64,000 nucleotides of DNA from Wuchereria bancrofti (Eukaryota; Nematoda; Chromadorea; Rhabditida; Onchocercidae): assembly GCA_005281725.1 (NCBI GenBank), contig SSBO01000001.1:3642399-3706398 (forward strand), read 5' to 3'. Below are positions 24,323 to 36,766 of the stretch, piece by piece (position 1 is the stretch's first letter; the number at the start of each line of letters is the position of its first letter). The notes below the pieces were generated by a model. That model did no database searches. It was not told the origin of the DNA and was given only the letters and a program-made list of their open reading frames with translations. The position numbers were made by a program, and so were the translations under genes.

Positions 24323-25097
24323 GTCAGTTGTTTGAATTGCAAATTTATGCAGTTTTATCAATGAAATGCAGATACATCCGATTAAGAAATCTAAAAATCG
24401 GCAAATTAAAAATGCAGGCAAAATTATAATGCACATCTTATATTATCAAAACTACTTTGCAGAAATATTCAAAAATAGCATGACATCGTCTAAACTCCAT
24501 ATAGTTTTTTTCTAGGAAAGCACCTTAAAACACCACTCTCAGTAACTCTGTTATCTTTCCCTTGAAATGAGTAACAAAACAGATGTAAACTAATCATCCC
24601 ATATACTATTCTACTCCCAGAAACAGTCGGCTATATTTCAGCATTATTTGTTAAACAAAGTTCAGTACTTCGTATTCGTTCAACAAGTACGAATGTTTAC
24701 CAGATCAGGAACCAAAGTGATAAAGCAGTTTACTTACAGAAATCAAAACCAAGAATAATGATGCCAAATTAACACGAAACAAATCTGTTATATAGCAGAA
24801 AAATAATTTAGTAAAACAGAGAAGTTAGGATTTCAAACATAACTACCCGCATCTATTATATTATTGGAATTTGGTTTCATAATTTAAAATTATTAAGAAA
24901 ATAAAAATAAATGACTTAACATATTCCAACCATCCTTCAATAACAATTTAAATTGAGCATAATAACGCCAACATACGAATGCAAATTTTTTATTAAAATA
25001 CAGTGAAATAAAACAGAAGATGCATGGTAGAGTAACTACAACTGATCAATCAGCACGGAAATCGAATAAATAAATCTATTTGACGCCAAAATTAACG
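24323..25097. other. Gap between wip-1 and xpd-1
   Basis: Non-coding on both strands; AT-rich. Holds the wip-1 3' untranslated region and the xpd-1 leader. Both neighbours are on the minus strand. No strong polypyrimidine acceptor was found immediately before the xpd-1 ATG. Confidence 0.5.
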
Positions 25098-27096
25098 TTA
25101 AAGCGAAGGGGCATTTTGAATTTTGCGTGTTGGATGATATTCGTAGATTTTTTTTGTCCCAGAGAAAATTCCTGGAGGTGGTAGCTCACTGACCGGAATG
25201 AAGATGAAACGGTCCATTTGATCAGTACAGGAAGCTATTCGGGGAGGCGGTGGTGGGGGAGGTGAGTCTTCGTCGATTGATACATTAGGAGGCATCCCGG
25301 AGGATGAAACTGATGTGAAATAGTTGAATGGATTAGTCATTGGACGTCCAACCCGAGATGCCTGAACAGGTGGTGGAGGGGGAGGACATGCTGGTTTCGA
25401 AATTCTGGTCGAACTAGATGGATTCAAAGGCAAAGGAGTACTTGATGGAGGTGTGCTACGGTTATCCGATAGTGATGATTGCGAATTCCTTACATTCTGA
25501 AATGACACTAAAAAAGTGAGTGATTAGCGAAAGATTTGTAATAACCCCGAATTCATTAATACAATCATTTTTCTCTCATGGGAAAAATTAGTAGCTTGAG
25601 TATTAACTTGTTCAACGTTATAAATACACAACCGTTATATTTCCCATAAAAATTTAAAATAAAATTAAACTAAATAAAATTAACAAACATCAGAACTGCC
25701 AGACCGACGCAAAGAGGAGACATCGTTAGCAGGCCTGTTCGGTCTCAAAGTTTTGAATTGCTCTGGAACGGAAATTTTCTTCACCGGTGGAGACTTGATA
25801 TCTTTAACAATTGGCTTGGTTTTGAGTGATGGTGGTGTTGGTGGTGCCAATCCCGGTCGACTGATCTAAAGCTTTTGAAAAATAAAAAACAATATAAGGA
25901 ATCGTTTTAATTGACGACATCCATTTTTTGCACATTGACATATGTAAACTGCATGTCAACACAACTGAGACTATATTTTCTGTTCAGAAATGAAGCTCAT
26001 CAGAAGTAAATTTGGAATTTATATTTGACATGAAAATACCACCTAATACAAAAGTTAAAGTGTCTTATTGAACCGGAATTCAAACCTGATTAAACTGTTT
26101 TAGGCGACCTGCTATTCCGGCAGAAGCTTGACGACATATACTAGAAGCTTCAGGACATTCCGCCAATGATGTCAAAAGTTGCTGAAAAGAAGATAAAGTT
26201 TATTTTTGAAGACATATAAAATGGATATATAAAATGGCATGCATAAAACGGTATTCGAATAGACTAGTAAAATAATAAGGTGGTCCGTCAAAAGCAGAAA
26301 GAAATAGAAAACAATTATTAACGCATATCATGCAACCCAACAAAATCGGTTTTTGTCATAGCTTGGTTTAATTAATGAAACAAAATTAGCTTGGATGGAT
26401 GATTCTAAAATTACCTGTTCTTGAGACTCTGAATGAGTTATTGGCTTTGCTGAATGCATTTCAGATGGTTTTGGTAAAAGCGGTGGACTAGTTATCAGAC
26501 CTGAACATAACAATTCATTTAATTTGTTTTATAAAAAAATGATCAAATATTTAAGTTTGTGATTAATTTCTGGTAGCAGTATAAAATTTTCTTTTTTTTT
26601 TAAAACCAAGAACAGACCTCTTAAGACGTTTGTTTGATTCCTTTTGTTATCAGAGGGCTTCTTCGGGATACCATTCACAAAAAGACTATTAACTCCCCCA
26701 ATAGCAGAAACTTTTGATCCGCTAGTAGTGGTAGTCCTGCCATTTGTCTCCGACAAATCTGCATGAAAAATTCAAATAAAATTTATAGAGAAAATGACTT
26801 ATCCGCCGACTTTATAATCAGAGTTGTTTTGCATAATGCCTAGACTCTTCTTTCATTATTTGTATTTCTTTCTTAACTTATAGTCATATGGTTTACTTAC
26901 CTGAAACCCTTCTTCCGACGACAACTGGTGCTGATCTGTCATTGGTCACAGTTTTCCGCAACTTCATACCTGTTTGAATTTCACTGAGTAGTTTGGATCG
27001 ATCATCACCTTTAGACTGCAACGCGGTGGTGCCTGACCTAACACTTAATGAAGGTAATACTGCGGGCGGTAATGGGGGTGGTGGAGGTATCGGCAT
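25098..27096 (-). CDS. wip-1: WASP-interacting protein (WIP/verprolin family)
   Basis: Actin regulator that binds and stabilises WASP/N-WASP and monomeric actin. Six exons: about 26903-27096, about 26590-26759, about 26416-26502, about 26084-26182, about 25690-25868 and 25098-about 25499. The start MPIPPPPPLPPAV matches the poly-proline opening of WIP. It is followed by a WH2 actin-binding motif, KLLSEIQTGMKLRKTVTNDR, very close to human LLSDISKGKKLKKTVTNDRS. The middle is Pro/Ser-rich with profilin- or SH3-type runs (PACPPPPPPV, DSPPPPPPPR). The C-terminus has RFIFIPVSELPPPGIF, the WASP-binding consensus (RFxFxPxSxLPPPE in WIP). A strong acceptor (CTACTTTTTAG) lies eight bases before the ATG. 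Start, both functional motifs and end are all present, so the gene looks complete and intact. Confidence 0.93.
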
Positions 27097-27101
27097 GTCT
27101 T

Positions 27102-27112
27102 CCTAAAAAGTA
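27102..27112 (-). promoter_or_regulatory. Candidate spliced-leader trans-splice acceptor of wip-1
   Basis: Minus-strand CTACTTTTTAG ends at 27103, six nucleotides before the wip-1 start codon. No upstream coding exon of wip-1 is evident, so this polypyrimidine acceptor most likely receives a trans-spliced leader, as is usual in nematodes. A 5' untranslated cis intron is the alternative. Confidence 0.5.
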
Positions 27113-28235
27113 GTATTTAAAAGACATAATAAACAACTGAAACTTTTTGAAACTGAACCTCAAAATTATTTACAAGTGACCACACAAACCTATGAATTAC
27201 TTTTACTAAGGAGTTACGAATATTCCGAAAAGAACTGAAGATTTTCCATGTTTTAATGACCCAACTATATAGTTCAGTTCACACAGTAGCCTCATGCCTA
27301 TTCCATGAAAATGGTAATATAACTCCACATGTAGTTGCAAAGCTGCCTAAAACTTCCCTGTGTACAAGGTCTTTATAACTGCAAAAAAGACGCAACAAAT
27401 GTCTGATAAAGATTAATATCCACGGCAAATACCTAATTTATATTTGTGTTTTACTTGTTAGCTTGCTTTTTTGAAGGACAACGAAAAAACCGCTGTGTAC
27501 AGGAGTATCAACCACAACGTACTGAATGTGAACAAGCACAATTCAGATTATATCAAAAGACATCAAAAGACAGTTAGTGCAGATTTCGAAACAGTAAAAT
27601 CCAAAATTCTATGCTTCAATATCAATCCCGCTACCACGAATTTCCATTTTTGTGAAAAGATAAGTGACGTAATAACGGAAATTCGAAACTGAATTTAGAT
27701 CTTTGAGTTATTTATTTCGTGATAAAATGGCAAGAGAACACATAACGGGTAAAACATGAAATATGCAAGTTCTAAAAATCCATATAATCAAATTATCAAA
27801 AGTTAACACCAAAAATATTATAAGTACAATAAAAATGAAAACGAATACAATTATTTAAAAATGAACAACAGTGTGCAGTACAATAAATGAAAGAGTTATA
27901 CGCAAAAGTATTTTGCAGTGAGTTAACAGTAGTTAAATACTTGTAAAAAAGCTATACTTCACAAATTGAATAATATATTTACCAATACCATAACACCCTA
28001 CACTAATGCGTCCTATATGTTATCATTAGCAGTTGGTGAAATCACTATCATTTATTTCTTTGGGTTTCAATTTCTAAACTATATTATCAACTGCTTCCTA
28101 ATCATCTAGAATATTTAAAAATTCTGTCATAAGCTAGATTCAACTATTAAACAACAAAAAATTTGGATTTTAAATTCCTAATTACCCGAAGCAAATTGCA
28201 ACAAATTTCAAATAAACAGGTATTTTAAATTTGCT
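27113..28235. other. Gap between mrps-26 and wip-1
   Basis: No supported gene. An open frame at 27471-27692 (plus) is highly charged and begins at TTG rather than ATG; it has no family similarity and no splice or promoter context. The stretch is very AT-rich from 27780 to 28230. Confidence 0.5.
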
Positions 28236-29557
28236 TTACTTCTGTTTAAAGTCTTCTTCCTGAGCATTCGTGTTCGAATCAGCGCAGAATGACACCAACT
28301 TACTGTAATGCTCGGTACCCAAAGTAACATCGTACATACGCCCCTTTTGGCGAGGAGGCGTACCTTTGATATATTTTTCCGGTACTGGGACATAATATTT
28401 ATTACCTTGCAAATCTACCGCGTAATCATAAACGACCGGATTATCCAAAGCTTCCTCCAGTTTCTCATCCAAAATTTCGTCAGTTACGAAATATTTGCTC
28501 CGCTCAACCTGATATATTTCAAGTATACAACAAAAACATATACAAATGGAAAATATCTACGATGAAAAAGGAAATTGACTGAAAAAGTGAGTAACTAAGA
28601 TCTAATGAAGTACAAAAGCATCAAGAACAAATTACCATCTGAAGCACTTCTTTCATCCTTTGTTTTACATTTATTTCCTTCTTTTCCAACTCTTTTTCAA
28701 TACTTTTCAAATACTCGCACTCCATTTTCCTTAGCTGTTCTTTTTCACGCTCTTTCCTTTTCCTGAATTCACACTTGAAAAATTTTCACCAATTCAAAAG
28801 ATCTAAAAAAAAGGTAAAAATAAATTTAGTCGCAAGTGTAATTGCAAGTGGTATAAAAAAAAAAAAAAAAGAATAGAGAAACCAACTCTGCTGCTTTTCG
28901 ATTTCTCTCTTCATTTACTGATAATAAATGCTCAAATTCTTCATTCTCTTCCCGCTTTTCCTTAGCTATCATATCTTAAAATATTTTCTTTGCAGATTTC
29001 TATCAAAGATGACTAAATTACGGAAAATACTTCCTTATTATTGAAGTTTTATATAACGACCATAAAAATATCTGACAAATTTGCACCTTCATATTTGTTT
29101 CTAGCGGATTCTTCTTTGAATAATTTACGTAATGATACTATAGCATTGTTGTAAACATGTCGACGCCATAATAACTCTTTGACAACATCAGGTCTCATCC
29201 AACGATGATGTACAACATGATACAATACCTTTAAATACACATCTTTAAATAAACATCTGTTTAACGAGAATAAATAATTACTATGCAGCACATGAGAGAT
29301 GAAAGAAACATAAGAGAGACTATGCTTAAACAATAAAGTTGTTCAAATGGATTTTTTAATTTAAAATAGTTGGTAAATCACGAAGCACTTGAAGAAAAAA
29401 TGTAAGAAAATGATAACAAAAGCGTAATACTCTTTTAGCAGGAGGGCAAATTGGTGGTTTTCCAGGTGGCGGAATCTTCCTACTTATTAATCGACAGCTT
29501 CGTAAATTTACACCTTTTGGTCGTGCAGTTTCCAACAGAAATAGTGATGCAGAAATG
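28236..29557 (-). CDS. mrps-26: Small mitochondrial ribosomal subunit protein mS26 (MRPS26), start codon not found
   Basis: Component of the mitochondrial small ribosomal subunit. Five exons are linked: about 29441-29557, about 29087-29229, about 28887-28974, about 28636-28765 and 28236-about 28509. The N-terminal part is basic (ARPKGVNLRSCRLISRKIPP) and Pro-rich. It is followed by VLYHVVHHRWMRPDVVKELL, a long charged helix (RKRKEREKEQLRKME), then SKYFVTDEILDEKLEEALDN and YDYAVDLQGNKYYV. The last two parallel [20 protein letters not shown] and YNWAI in human MRPS26. The first exon begins at an acceptor (TTTTTAG) at 29558, so a short upstream exon carrying the ATG and probably a targeting presequence is missing; I could not place it. 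The family is fast-evolving, hence moderate confidence in the name. Confidence 0.8.
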
Positions 29558-30596
29558 CTAAAAACTTTGCAAAATTTATTTCAAAACTGATAAACGTATT
29601 ATTAAAGACATGTGAAAAAGAGAAATGGAGAAAAAAAAAAGGAAAGCGGAATGAGAATATCCAGGATGCGCAAAATGACGAAATGATTTAAGTTAAATAT
29701 TCCGCAAAGTCATGGAAATGAAGATTCACCTGCGATGTGACGATAGAAGTACACACATTTGGTGTGTCATTAGTTTATCAAAGGTCAAACACAGCGATTT
29801 TCAACTTAACGCTCAATGTGATATCTTCCAGATTTCAATCCATCGCATTTCAATATCTTCTCCTGAAATATGGTTCTTCTGTCTCTCGCAAATGCCCAAT
29901 AAGTCCCATTAAATCTTCTAATCTAATTTGATGTTTCATGTACGGACAGATTTGTCACATAAAATTTCTTGCAATGAATCAACATTTAAAGTAATGAAGG
30001 AAAGATGTGTCATCTAAGCACGGACATACGGGATCGTTCATGTCCTTCATTTCCTTTATTCAGATGATCTTTTGCCATTCCAAATCACAAAAACACTAAG
30101 CACTTCCTGCTTACAAGTTAATCAAAATGAAACGAACCACCGGCGTTACAGCTGCATCTTGCTTCTTGCAAGTCGTCTCCGAACCCAAGGGAGGTATTCG
30201 GTGAGGAGGAAGATTGATACTTTTGTCCAGCAAGTTGGTTAGTGGATCAAAGGTGAGGTCAGGGGTTTAGCACTGTTGGTATGTGAACATCCAGTGCTGT
30301 AAGATGAATTTGTTCATAATTCTCAATTTTGATGGTTACATCCGAAAAGTGATGTCTTTGGAAGGCCACAAGCAGCGCCAAATGTGGTACTTCATGCCGG
30401 TAGGTAGGACACTGCTAACAGCGGTCTTTCGGGATAAATGGATGAAATGTCACTTCACTTAAGTATATGCGAATAATGTATCGAGAGATGCTTCTTTGCC
30501 ATTATTTGTCTTTTAAAGGGTATCGTTGCAAAGTAAACAGGCTAATTTTTTGTGGATTATGGTAATCCAAAACGATGCTTTTTAGTATTGTTTGAT
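29558..30596. other. Divergent intergenic region between mrps-26 and MED11
   Basis: Shared upstream region of two divergent genes. It should contain the missing first exon of mrps-26. Overlapping plus-strand frames at 29712-29931 show no family similarity. The part from 30130 to 30450 is less AT-rich than its surroundings, but no exon could be supported. Confidence 0.45.
30574..30585 (+). promoter_or_regulatory. Candidate spliced-leader acceptor of MED11
   Basis: GATGCTTTTTAG ends at 30585, eleven nucleotides before the MED11 start codon at 30597. It is a good polypyrimidine acceptor with no coding exon seen upstream, as expected for trans-splicing. Confidence 0.45.
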
Positions 30597-31387
30597 ATGT
30601 CGAATTTGAACACTTCATCCGGTTCAGAGCTGGCCTGGCGGTTGAAAGCTATCGGCGACGTTGAGCAGAAGATAGCTGAACTGATCAGGCATGCGCAAAC
30701 ATGTATCAATGAACTGAGTAAGGAGAAACAAGTAAGTGTTGTGCATATATATTCCGTTTTTAAGAGAACTTTACATCATATCTTATTAAAATGCGAAATG
30801 ATTTGGAGTTTCCCTTGGTTTCCTCATCGTACTTTAACAGAACCTTTGAAACGATGTGAATAGAACTTCCATTATTTAATTTCTCAGCGGATGGCTACCA
30901 CATTATTTCGGTACTTTTTATTATTGAGGAAAAGTGAACTGATGTCAGTCTCACCGTACAAATTAAAGGAAAGAAAACTATCTATTATTCACGTAAACTT
31001 TTTGCATCATTATTCGATTATTTGTCGGTGCAGTATAAAATAGCATCTTTTATGAAATTCCTTAAAGTAGCATCTTTGCAAATCTTTTGTGTTGTTTCGG
31101 TAATTTCTACGCCAGTTATTTCAGTTTTATTTCAGATCAGCAAATCTAAGATGGAGGAAGCATCATCAGCATTCAAGAAGTGTCTTAATTCGGTCGAGAG
31201 TGATTTAAGTGCTCAAATGCAATATTTAAGTCATGTTTGTGTCGGCACTGCCCATCAGGGTTCAACTTTTGCAAGCCAGCAGAATATAGCGCTTGCGGAG
31301 CAAACATTAGTTTCTTTAAAAGATCGATTATCAGCTATACAGCACATTTACCTCCCTGTTATGACAGATGTTTCAGCAACGAGATGA
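30597..31387 (+). CDS. mdt-11: Mediator complex subunit 11 (MED11)
   Basis: Head-module subunit of Mediator, bridging transcription factors and RNA polymerase II. Two exons, 30597-30731 and 31136-31387, separated by a 404-bp GT-AG intron (GTAAGT donor). The protein is about 128 residues, close to the family's usual 117 or so. WRLKAIGDVEQKIAELIRHA followed by QTCINELSKEKQ matches LRALEDIEREIGAILQNAGT and VILELSKEK of human MED11. SVESDLSAQMQYLSHVCVGT followed by AHQGSTF matches HVEAELSAQIRYLTQVATGQ and PHEGSSY. The start at 30597 lies eleven bases after a candidate trans-splice acceptor; an in-frame extension upstream of it has no similarity and is disfavoured. An AATAAA-like signal (GAAATAAATGG) lies about 90 bases after the stop. 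Confidence 0.92.
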
Positions 31388-31666
31388 CAGCAAGGAAGGA
31401 AATAGATCTATCTTTTTCTTAAATAACCTTTACTGATATTTGCATAAGGCCAGATGCTCTTGTATAAATATATATTAAAGAATTGAAATAAATGGAAAAA
31501 TACTTTATTAGTTGTTAGGAAAGGTGGGGAATAAATTTCTTTTTATTCTTTTCAAATAAGATGTTTGCAAGCATTACGAAAACGAAAATAGAAGCATTGT
31601 GGATAAGTTGGGATTTGTCCTTATTTTAATGATTCATTTTCAAACTGAACACTTTGAGTTTTATTT
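31388..31666. other. Short convergent gap between MED11 and the NRF-like gene
   Basis: About 280 bp containing both 3' untranslated ends; a polyadenylation-like AATAAA variant near 31480 serves MED11. No other feature. Confidence 0.6.
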
Positions 31667-34600
31667 TCACACCCAGTTTTGGTTATTTCTTGTGCGTCGT
31701 GCGACTTCAACCTTTTCCATTTTGGTTATTTCTTGTGCGTCATGCGACTTCAACCTTTTCCATAGTGCATTGTCGATGTTTATGAAGGGGCACTCGGTGA
31801 TAAACAATGTAAAAAAACCAAGAATATGTGAAACGATTATTTGTTCTATACCAAAAACGAGCAGTGTTTGTATTCCATCGAAGACGATCGGAAATTCTCT
31901 CTTTGTATATAAACCGCCTACTGCTAATAAATGAATCAAACAAACCTGTAAAATACATAAAGTATAAAGACATGTAAAAACATCTACTGAAATGTTTATG
32001 TCAAGAAGTATGCTTAGGCGATGTATAAAAGAGCAGAAAGAGAATACAAGGAATCTTGAATTCCTCCTATAAAAGAAGTTGAGGAAATTTTTTGTCATAG
32101 ACTACTTTTTCCATATGGATTTTTTGTAGTCAAACGATATGTGCATTGTTTTCTGATCCTCCAAACGACTCAGAAAGTTTTTTCAACTTGTGAGCTTGAG
32201 CCATTTGACAATGTTTACTGGGAGTAGTTTGGATAGATCAATACTAGGTGATGCTAGAAACGAAGTATTCAGTATCGGTAAATATTTGGTTATTGTGAAA
32301 TAAAACAGTGATAAAGATACCGCATAAGAGGCTTTCGAGAGATATACGAGGAATGAAAGACTCAGGAGACGGTTCAAGTAATAAGCGTGTCCACTGTGAC
32401 ACGCAAAAATAAGCCAAGAAATTGCTGTTGCCCATGTGATACGATGTAAGGCACCATATAACAGATGATATGACCACCAGTTCCATCCCTGAAGCATCTA
32501 GATATGCTGGTGAATACAGTTCGCTTCCGTAATCACTTTTACATGGTCTTCCTTAAACAAGTATTGAAATTTCCAGTCCATATTAAGTTAACAAACCTGT
32601 AAAGCTGGATAAAGTCCAAATAGGCTAGTAAAACCAAGTACAATGAATGATAACCATCCCAAACAAAGTTTTTTCCGTGATAATTTCAGTTTATTATTTA
32701 CTAGATAATATCCTAACAGTATGCCAACAATATGAGGGCCAATTCGATATTGCGGTTTAATATATATAGTACGGTGATGCTGAAATATAAACAGTAACGT
32801 ATGTTTCTATTTTATGTTGAATCACTATATTCTGGCCAATATCAATTCAGTCAGGCACAATCTAACCAAGGCTGATGCTTTTATTATACAAGCTCGATCA
32901 CTATGTAAGTAAGCTACTAACGATATTTGATAGAAAAAACGATTACTTCTGTGTAGTCAGCATTAAATATGTGTGGCGTCATCCATACAAATTGCGTTGG
33001 AGGAAAGCTGAATTGTCTCATTTTGATGATATTTAACATTGTAGAAACACTAATTGTCACCACAGATATCACCAGTCCTAGCTTGTATGACTTGTCGAAA
33101 GATAACAGATAGATAGGAGAAAGTGCGTAAAATATGAAATCTGTTCCGATATACCTGAGAGTGAAATTCATTAATCAGCACTTACTCCAATGCTCTTTAG
33201 AACTTTCTAATCGATGTAGTCACTGTCGTAAATAAGTGTAATTATTTATTGTTAGTAACTAATCTTAAGAGGAATGTCACTTCATATTAATCGCATTGTT
33301 TATGTTCATATTTACTCTATTTAAACTTTTATAGATAATAAAGACAGTCTATATTCGAAATTATGAAAAGAACAACATTCAAACTGAAATAGATTCAAGA
33401 TAAGCTTAGCATAAGGGACTGGCATTTAGGCGTTAATCCAAATAATCTTAGAATATAATTTTTTCGTAATAATTGTATGAAAGAAGTTATGACTTTTTAC
33501 AAAAATTATTTCTTTTCTTTCTTTTCACTCATTTTGATTTATGGAAAATTTGTGAACTTTGATTCATTTTTTTACAAAAATTAGGGAAGAATCAACAAAC
33601 CAAGTCCATGGTAAACAGTTACCATCGGTAACAGTGTTGATAAATAACAAATTTTTCCACCAGTTACTGATACAAGACTCACTCAGATCTTCAACTTTCC
33701 AGACTGGGCGGTAATGTAACACCCGCATTTCTGTTGGAAAATACAGCATGAGGTATGCTATATTTGGCCATAAACGCACTATACGATGCCAATAAAACTG
33801 GCGCCAATAAGAAAAAGTCGTTATCTGATCTGAAATTTGCAATATTACACATTGAGCGATCTTAAATGCTTACTCAAGTATTAAGTTAAACTTGTCAGTG
33901 CAGTTTTATGTCAATTCTTTGATCTTAAACTTATAGAAATTCTTTTAATAGGCGTTTCAAATGAGATACACACATTCTCAGCATTAAAATATATTAAATA
34001 AAAAAAAAGAAAAGTGCAATATTACACTTTTTTTTTTTCATCATTTCAGTGCTTTCAACCCTTTTTGAATGGATAGGTGTTTCTCGACAACGTATTTAAT
34101 TATACGTCTGTCTCAATAACTAGACAGCTGTTATCGCTTTCAATGGTACTAACTCTCCTTCTTAACATTATGATAATTTGATGGAATATGTTCTCACGCC
34201 AATTTGAAATGCATTGCATTAAAATTCCAAATTTGTCCGTTTAATTTATGTTGTAGCTGTAGACGTTTTAGACTATTCTTTCGACTAATTGAAAGTTTGC
34301 TTAAAATTGCATGCATATATGCCTAAATTTGTCTTTACGCTGCCTGTGATCTCCGAAAAAATTAGTTATTAAAAATGCTTGAAATTAATTTCCTTTTGGG
34401 ACAGAGAACAAGCACTAATGCCAAAAAGTTTCTGAGTAACCTTTGCGCTGTTTCTGTTGAAACCAGTTGTACGCTATCAAAGTGCCACTAAATAGAAAGA
34501 ATGTATCCACGCTGAGGAAACAATTTGTCACTATTTGATAAAGAAAGTTATTTTTTAATGTATCTCTATATTCATCCAAATTTTTCAAATAACCCTGAAA

Positions 34601-36766
34601 GAGAATTTTTTTTTTGATTTGTATACATCATTAGATTAATGTCGCGACTGGAAGTACTCGAAATATTTGAAACGTTTTTCAACTTAACACAAAAAATTAC
34701 AAATTTTTTCGAAAAACTACAACTTGTTGGAAGACTTTTTTAAAACTTTTTAATTTGTAGTATGTGCAGATTTCAAATCTGAAATATAGATAGACAAAAT
34801 CTTTGTCCGTCTATATTTCGACCATAATCGGACTTACTTGGATTAAAATCGAAGAATGTCCTATGATTACCCATACAGTTGCAATGACGCGCAAACCAAA
34901 TATGCATGTAATTACTTTTTTCTGGCCATTTAACTTATTAATTATTGTTTGAAAGGTTCGAATTCCTGAGAATGCCAAAAACACATCTAGGGCAAATGAT
35001 CTGTAAAAAATTGAAAAACCATCAAAATAGGAATTTAAACTCAAGTTTTCATTTCGAGGGTTCCACTCATGCAACAGATTTAATATTGTATGCTTTGCAA
35101 GTAAACACACCTCAATAGCCCAAACAGAAACAAACTTGTTTTAACGCAACATAAATTTAGTGAAAATGAATAAAATACTAAATAAAAAATATAGAAATAA
35201 AAAAAATTACTAAAGTGAAATTGAAATATACTAAAGATACTAAAGTAAATTGAAAATAAAATGTGTGAAAATGTGTAAAAATAAAAAAAGTACTGAAGTG
35301 AAATGTTAAGGTGAAATAAGGAAACTATTTACTAATTAATAATAGCTATGCATAAATTACTTTGATTTCGTCCCTCTCATGACATGATATATGCTAGCAC
35401 ATGCGACAAGTGCAAAAATCATTTTGTTGATAATGTAATTAGCAAGAATACTTGGTTGATGGAACCACGGTTTCTCGTATCTCGATCTACTGCAACTTAC
35501 TGTTTCATAAGCTGTCATATTTTCAGGCCTCATATCCATATTTGTCTCCCAATGGTGTACAAGCTGAAATTTGTCAACTCTAATTACTAGCATTTATTAG
35601 ACTTTCACTAGCTCTCTTCACTTTCCCTCCTAATTATTTCCTACATTATGTTTATGCTTAATAACAGCTCTAATAACAACTCTTACTGATACATTAATCA
35701 ATGAAGAAATGAAATTCAACAAAATTACAAAAAAAAAAAAGATTCTCATTACAATTGAGTAGAATAAAGTACCAACTAAAATGAAATGAAATGAAGTCAA
35801 ACAAGTCGGAATAAATGGAATTTCGGATTTCAGTTTTTAACTTGAGTTTCCGCAATTACAAAACGTTTCCTACTTGTAATTTATCCTGTAAACAAGTGGC
35901 GGGTAGGCATAAACCAACTGCTGATGAATTACTTTGCAGGTCTCCGTAGGCATTGCAATATATGAAGGGATATTCGGATGCAGCTGCCTCTGTTTCAGCG
36001 GCAACTTGAAGGCATTGCATGAAACGATAATGCTGTAAAGTGATGAATGAAGCCAAGCCAGCAGTATTCTTAAACCATAACTTATGCAAAAAATTTCTTC
36101 ATATAGGTTTTAAGCTTTAATTTAAATTAGGATTAAACTAAAAATAGCCTACCCAATGATTTCGATCCCTGCTTAATAAGAATTTTGAGTTTTCTGAAGT
36201 GGTGTATGATTCATAGAAGAAATCACGCTGTTCTTGTATTGTATTATGAGAGAATAGGAAAGCATGTATCTAAAACTGATTTTGAAAGTCTTCAACACAT
36301 CTTCAAACATCAATTTTTCAAGACTAAAAAACAATGTTTGACTTTTTTGACTTAAACTTCATAACATCACTTAACTACAATATTTATGCGCCATTAATTT
36401 AATTACTTCTTTTTTTGTTTTATTTAAACATTCAAAAAATATCCATGTTGTACTTTATTTGTAAAGAATATCTCCTTCGTTTTTCAGACGAGACTATATG
36501 TGCTTCTTTAGGTAATTTCTGAATTTCTTAATTTTTTGAATTTCAAATCAACGAGCATTGTGAAGATTCATTTTTTAACTATATTTTCGAACTATGTACA
36601 AAATAAGTGAAAAACTAACTTTACGAAGACTGGATCGACAAATGGGTTTGAGATTGAGTTGTGCGGCAGAATCGATGAATACATTTATCTCATCGGAGGA
36701 ATAAGATTTTAGATAACTAGCTTCTACTATTAAAATAAAAGAAAAAGTTAAGAATTGAATTAACAT
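31667..36766 (-). CDS. NRF-6/NDG-4-type membrane acyltransferase (acyltransferase-3 family)
   Basis: Multi-pass membrane protein of the nose-resistant-to-fluoxetine type, an acyltransferase-3 family common in nematodes and implicated there in lipid or yolk transport and drug uptake. The ATG at 36766 opens a signal peptide (MLIQFLTFSFILIVEASYLK). A Cys-containing luminal domain follows (ASFITLQHYRFMQCLQ; AVGLCLPATCLQDKLQ). Then come membrane segments: GLRVIATVWVIIGHSSIL (family: HGIRxLSMxWVILGHT), SVDTFFLFSGTLIAYNWFQQ, YWHRIVRLWPNIAYLML, NWWKNLLFINTV, LPWTWF, YRIGPHIVGILLGYYL and YLSKASYAVCLIHLLAVGGL. The GH and RIGPxxxGxLLGY motifs are intact. The last exon (about 31667-31943) ends ITECPFINIDNALWKRLK and a tail recoded by a 43-bp tandem duplication. 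Roughly eleven exons, all GT-AG. The substrate is unknown. Confidence 0.88.
31677..31762 (-). repeat. 43-bp tandem duplication in the last coding exon of the NRF-like gene
   Basis: Copies 31677-31719 and 31720-31762 differ at one base (CG versus CA near 31700/31743). Because 43 is not a multiple of three, the two copies are read in different frames, first as WKRLKSHDAQEITK and then as EKVEVARRTRNNQN, before WV and a stop. Confidence 0.9.

Noticed and set aside
27471..27692. 73-codon plus-strand frame between wip-1 and mrps-26
   Set aside because: Begins at TTG, has no motif, no splice context and no family similarity; likely chance.
29712..29931. Two overlapping plus-strand frames
   Set aside because: Mutually overlapping in different frames, with no similarity; the region is upstream DNA of mrps-26 and MED11.
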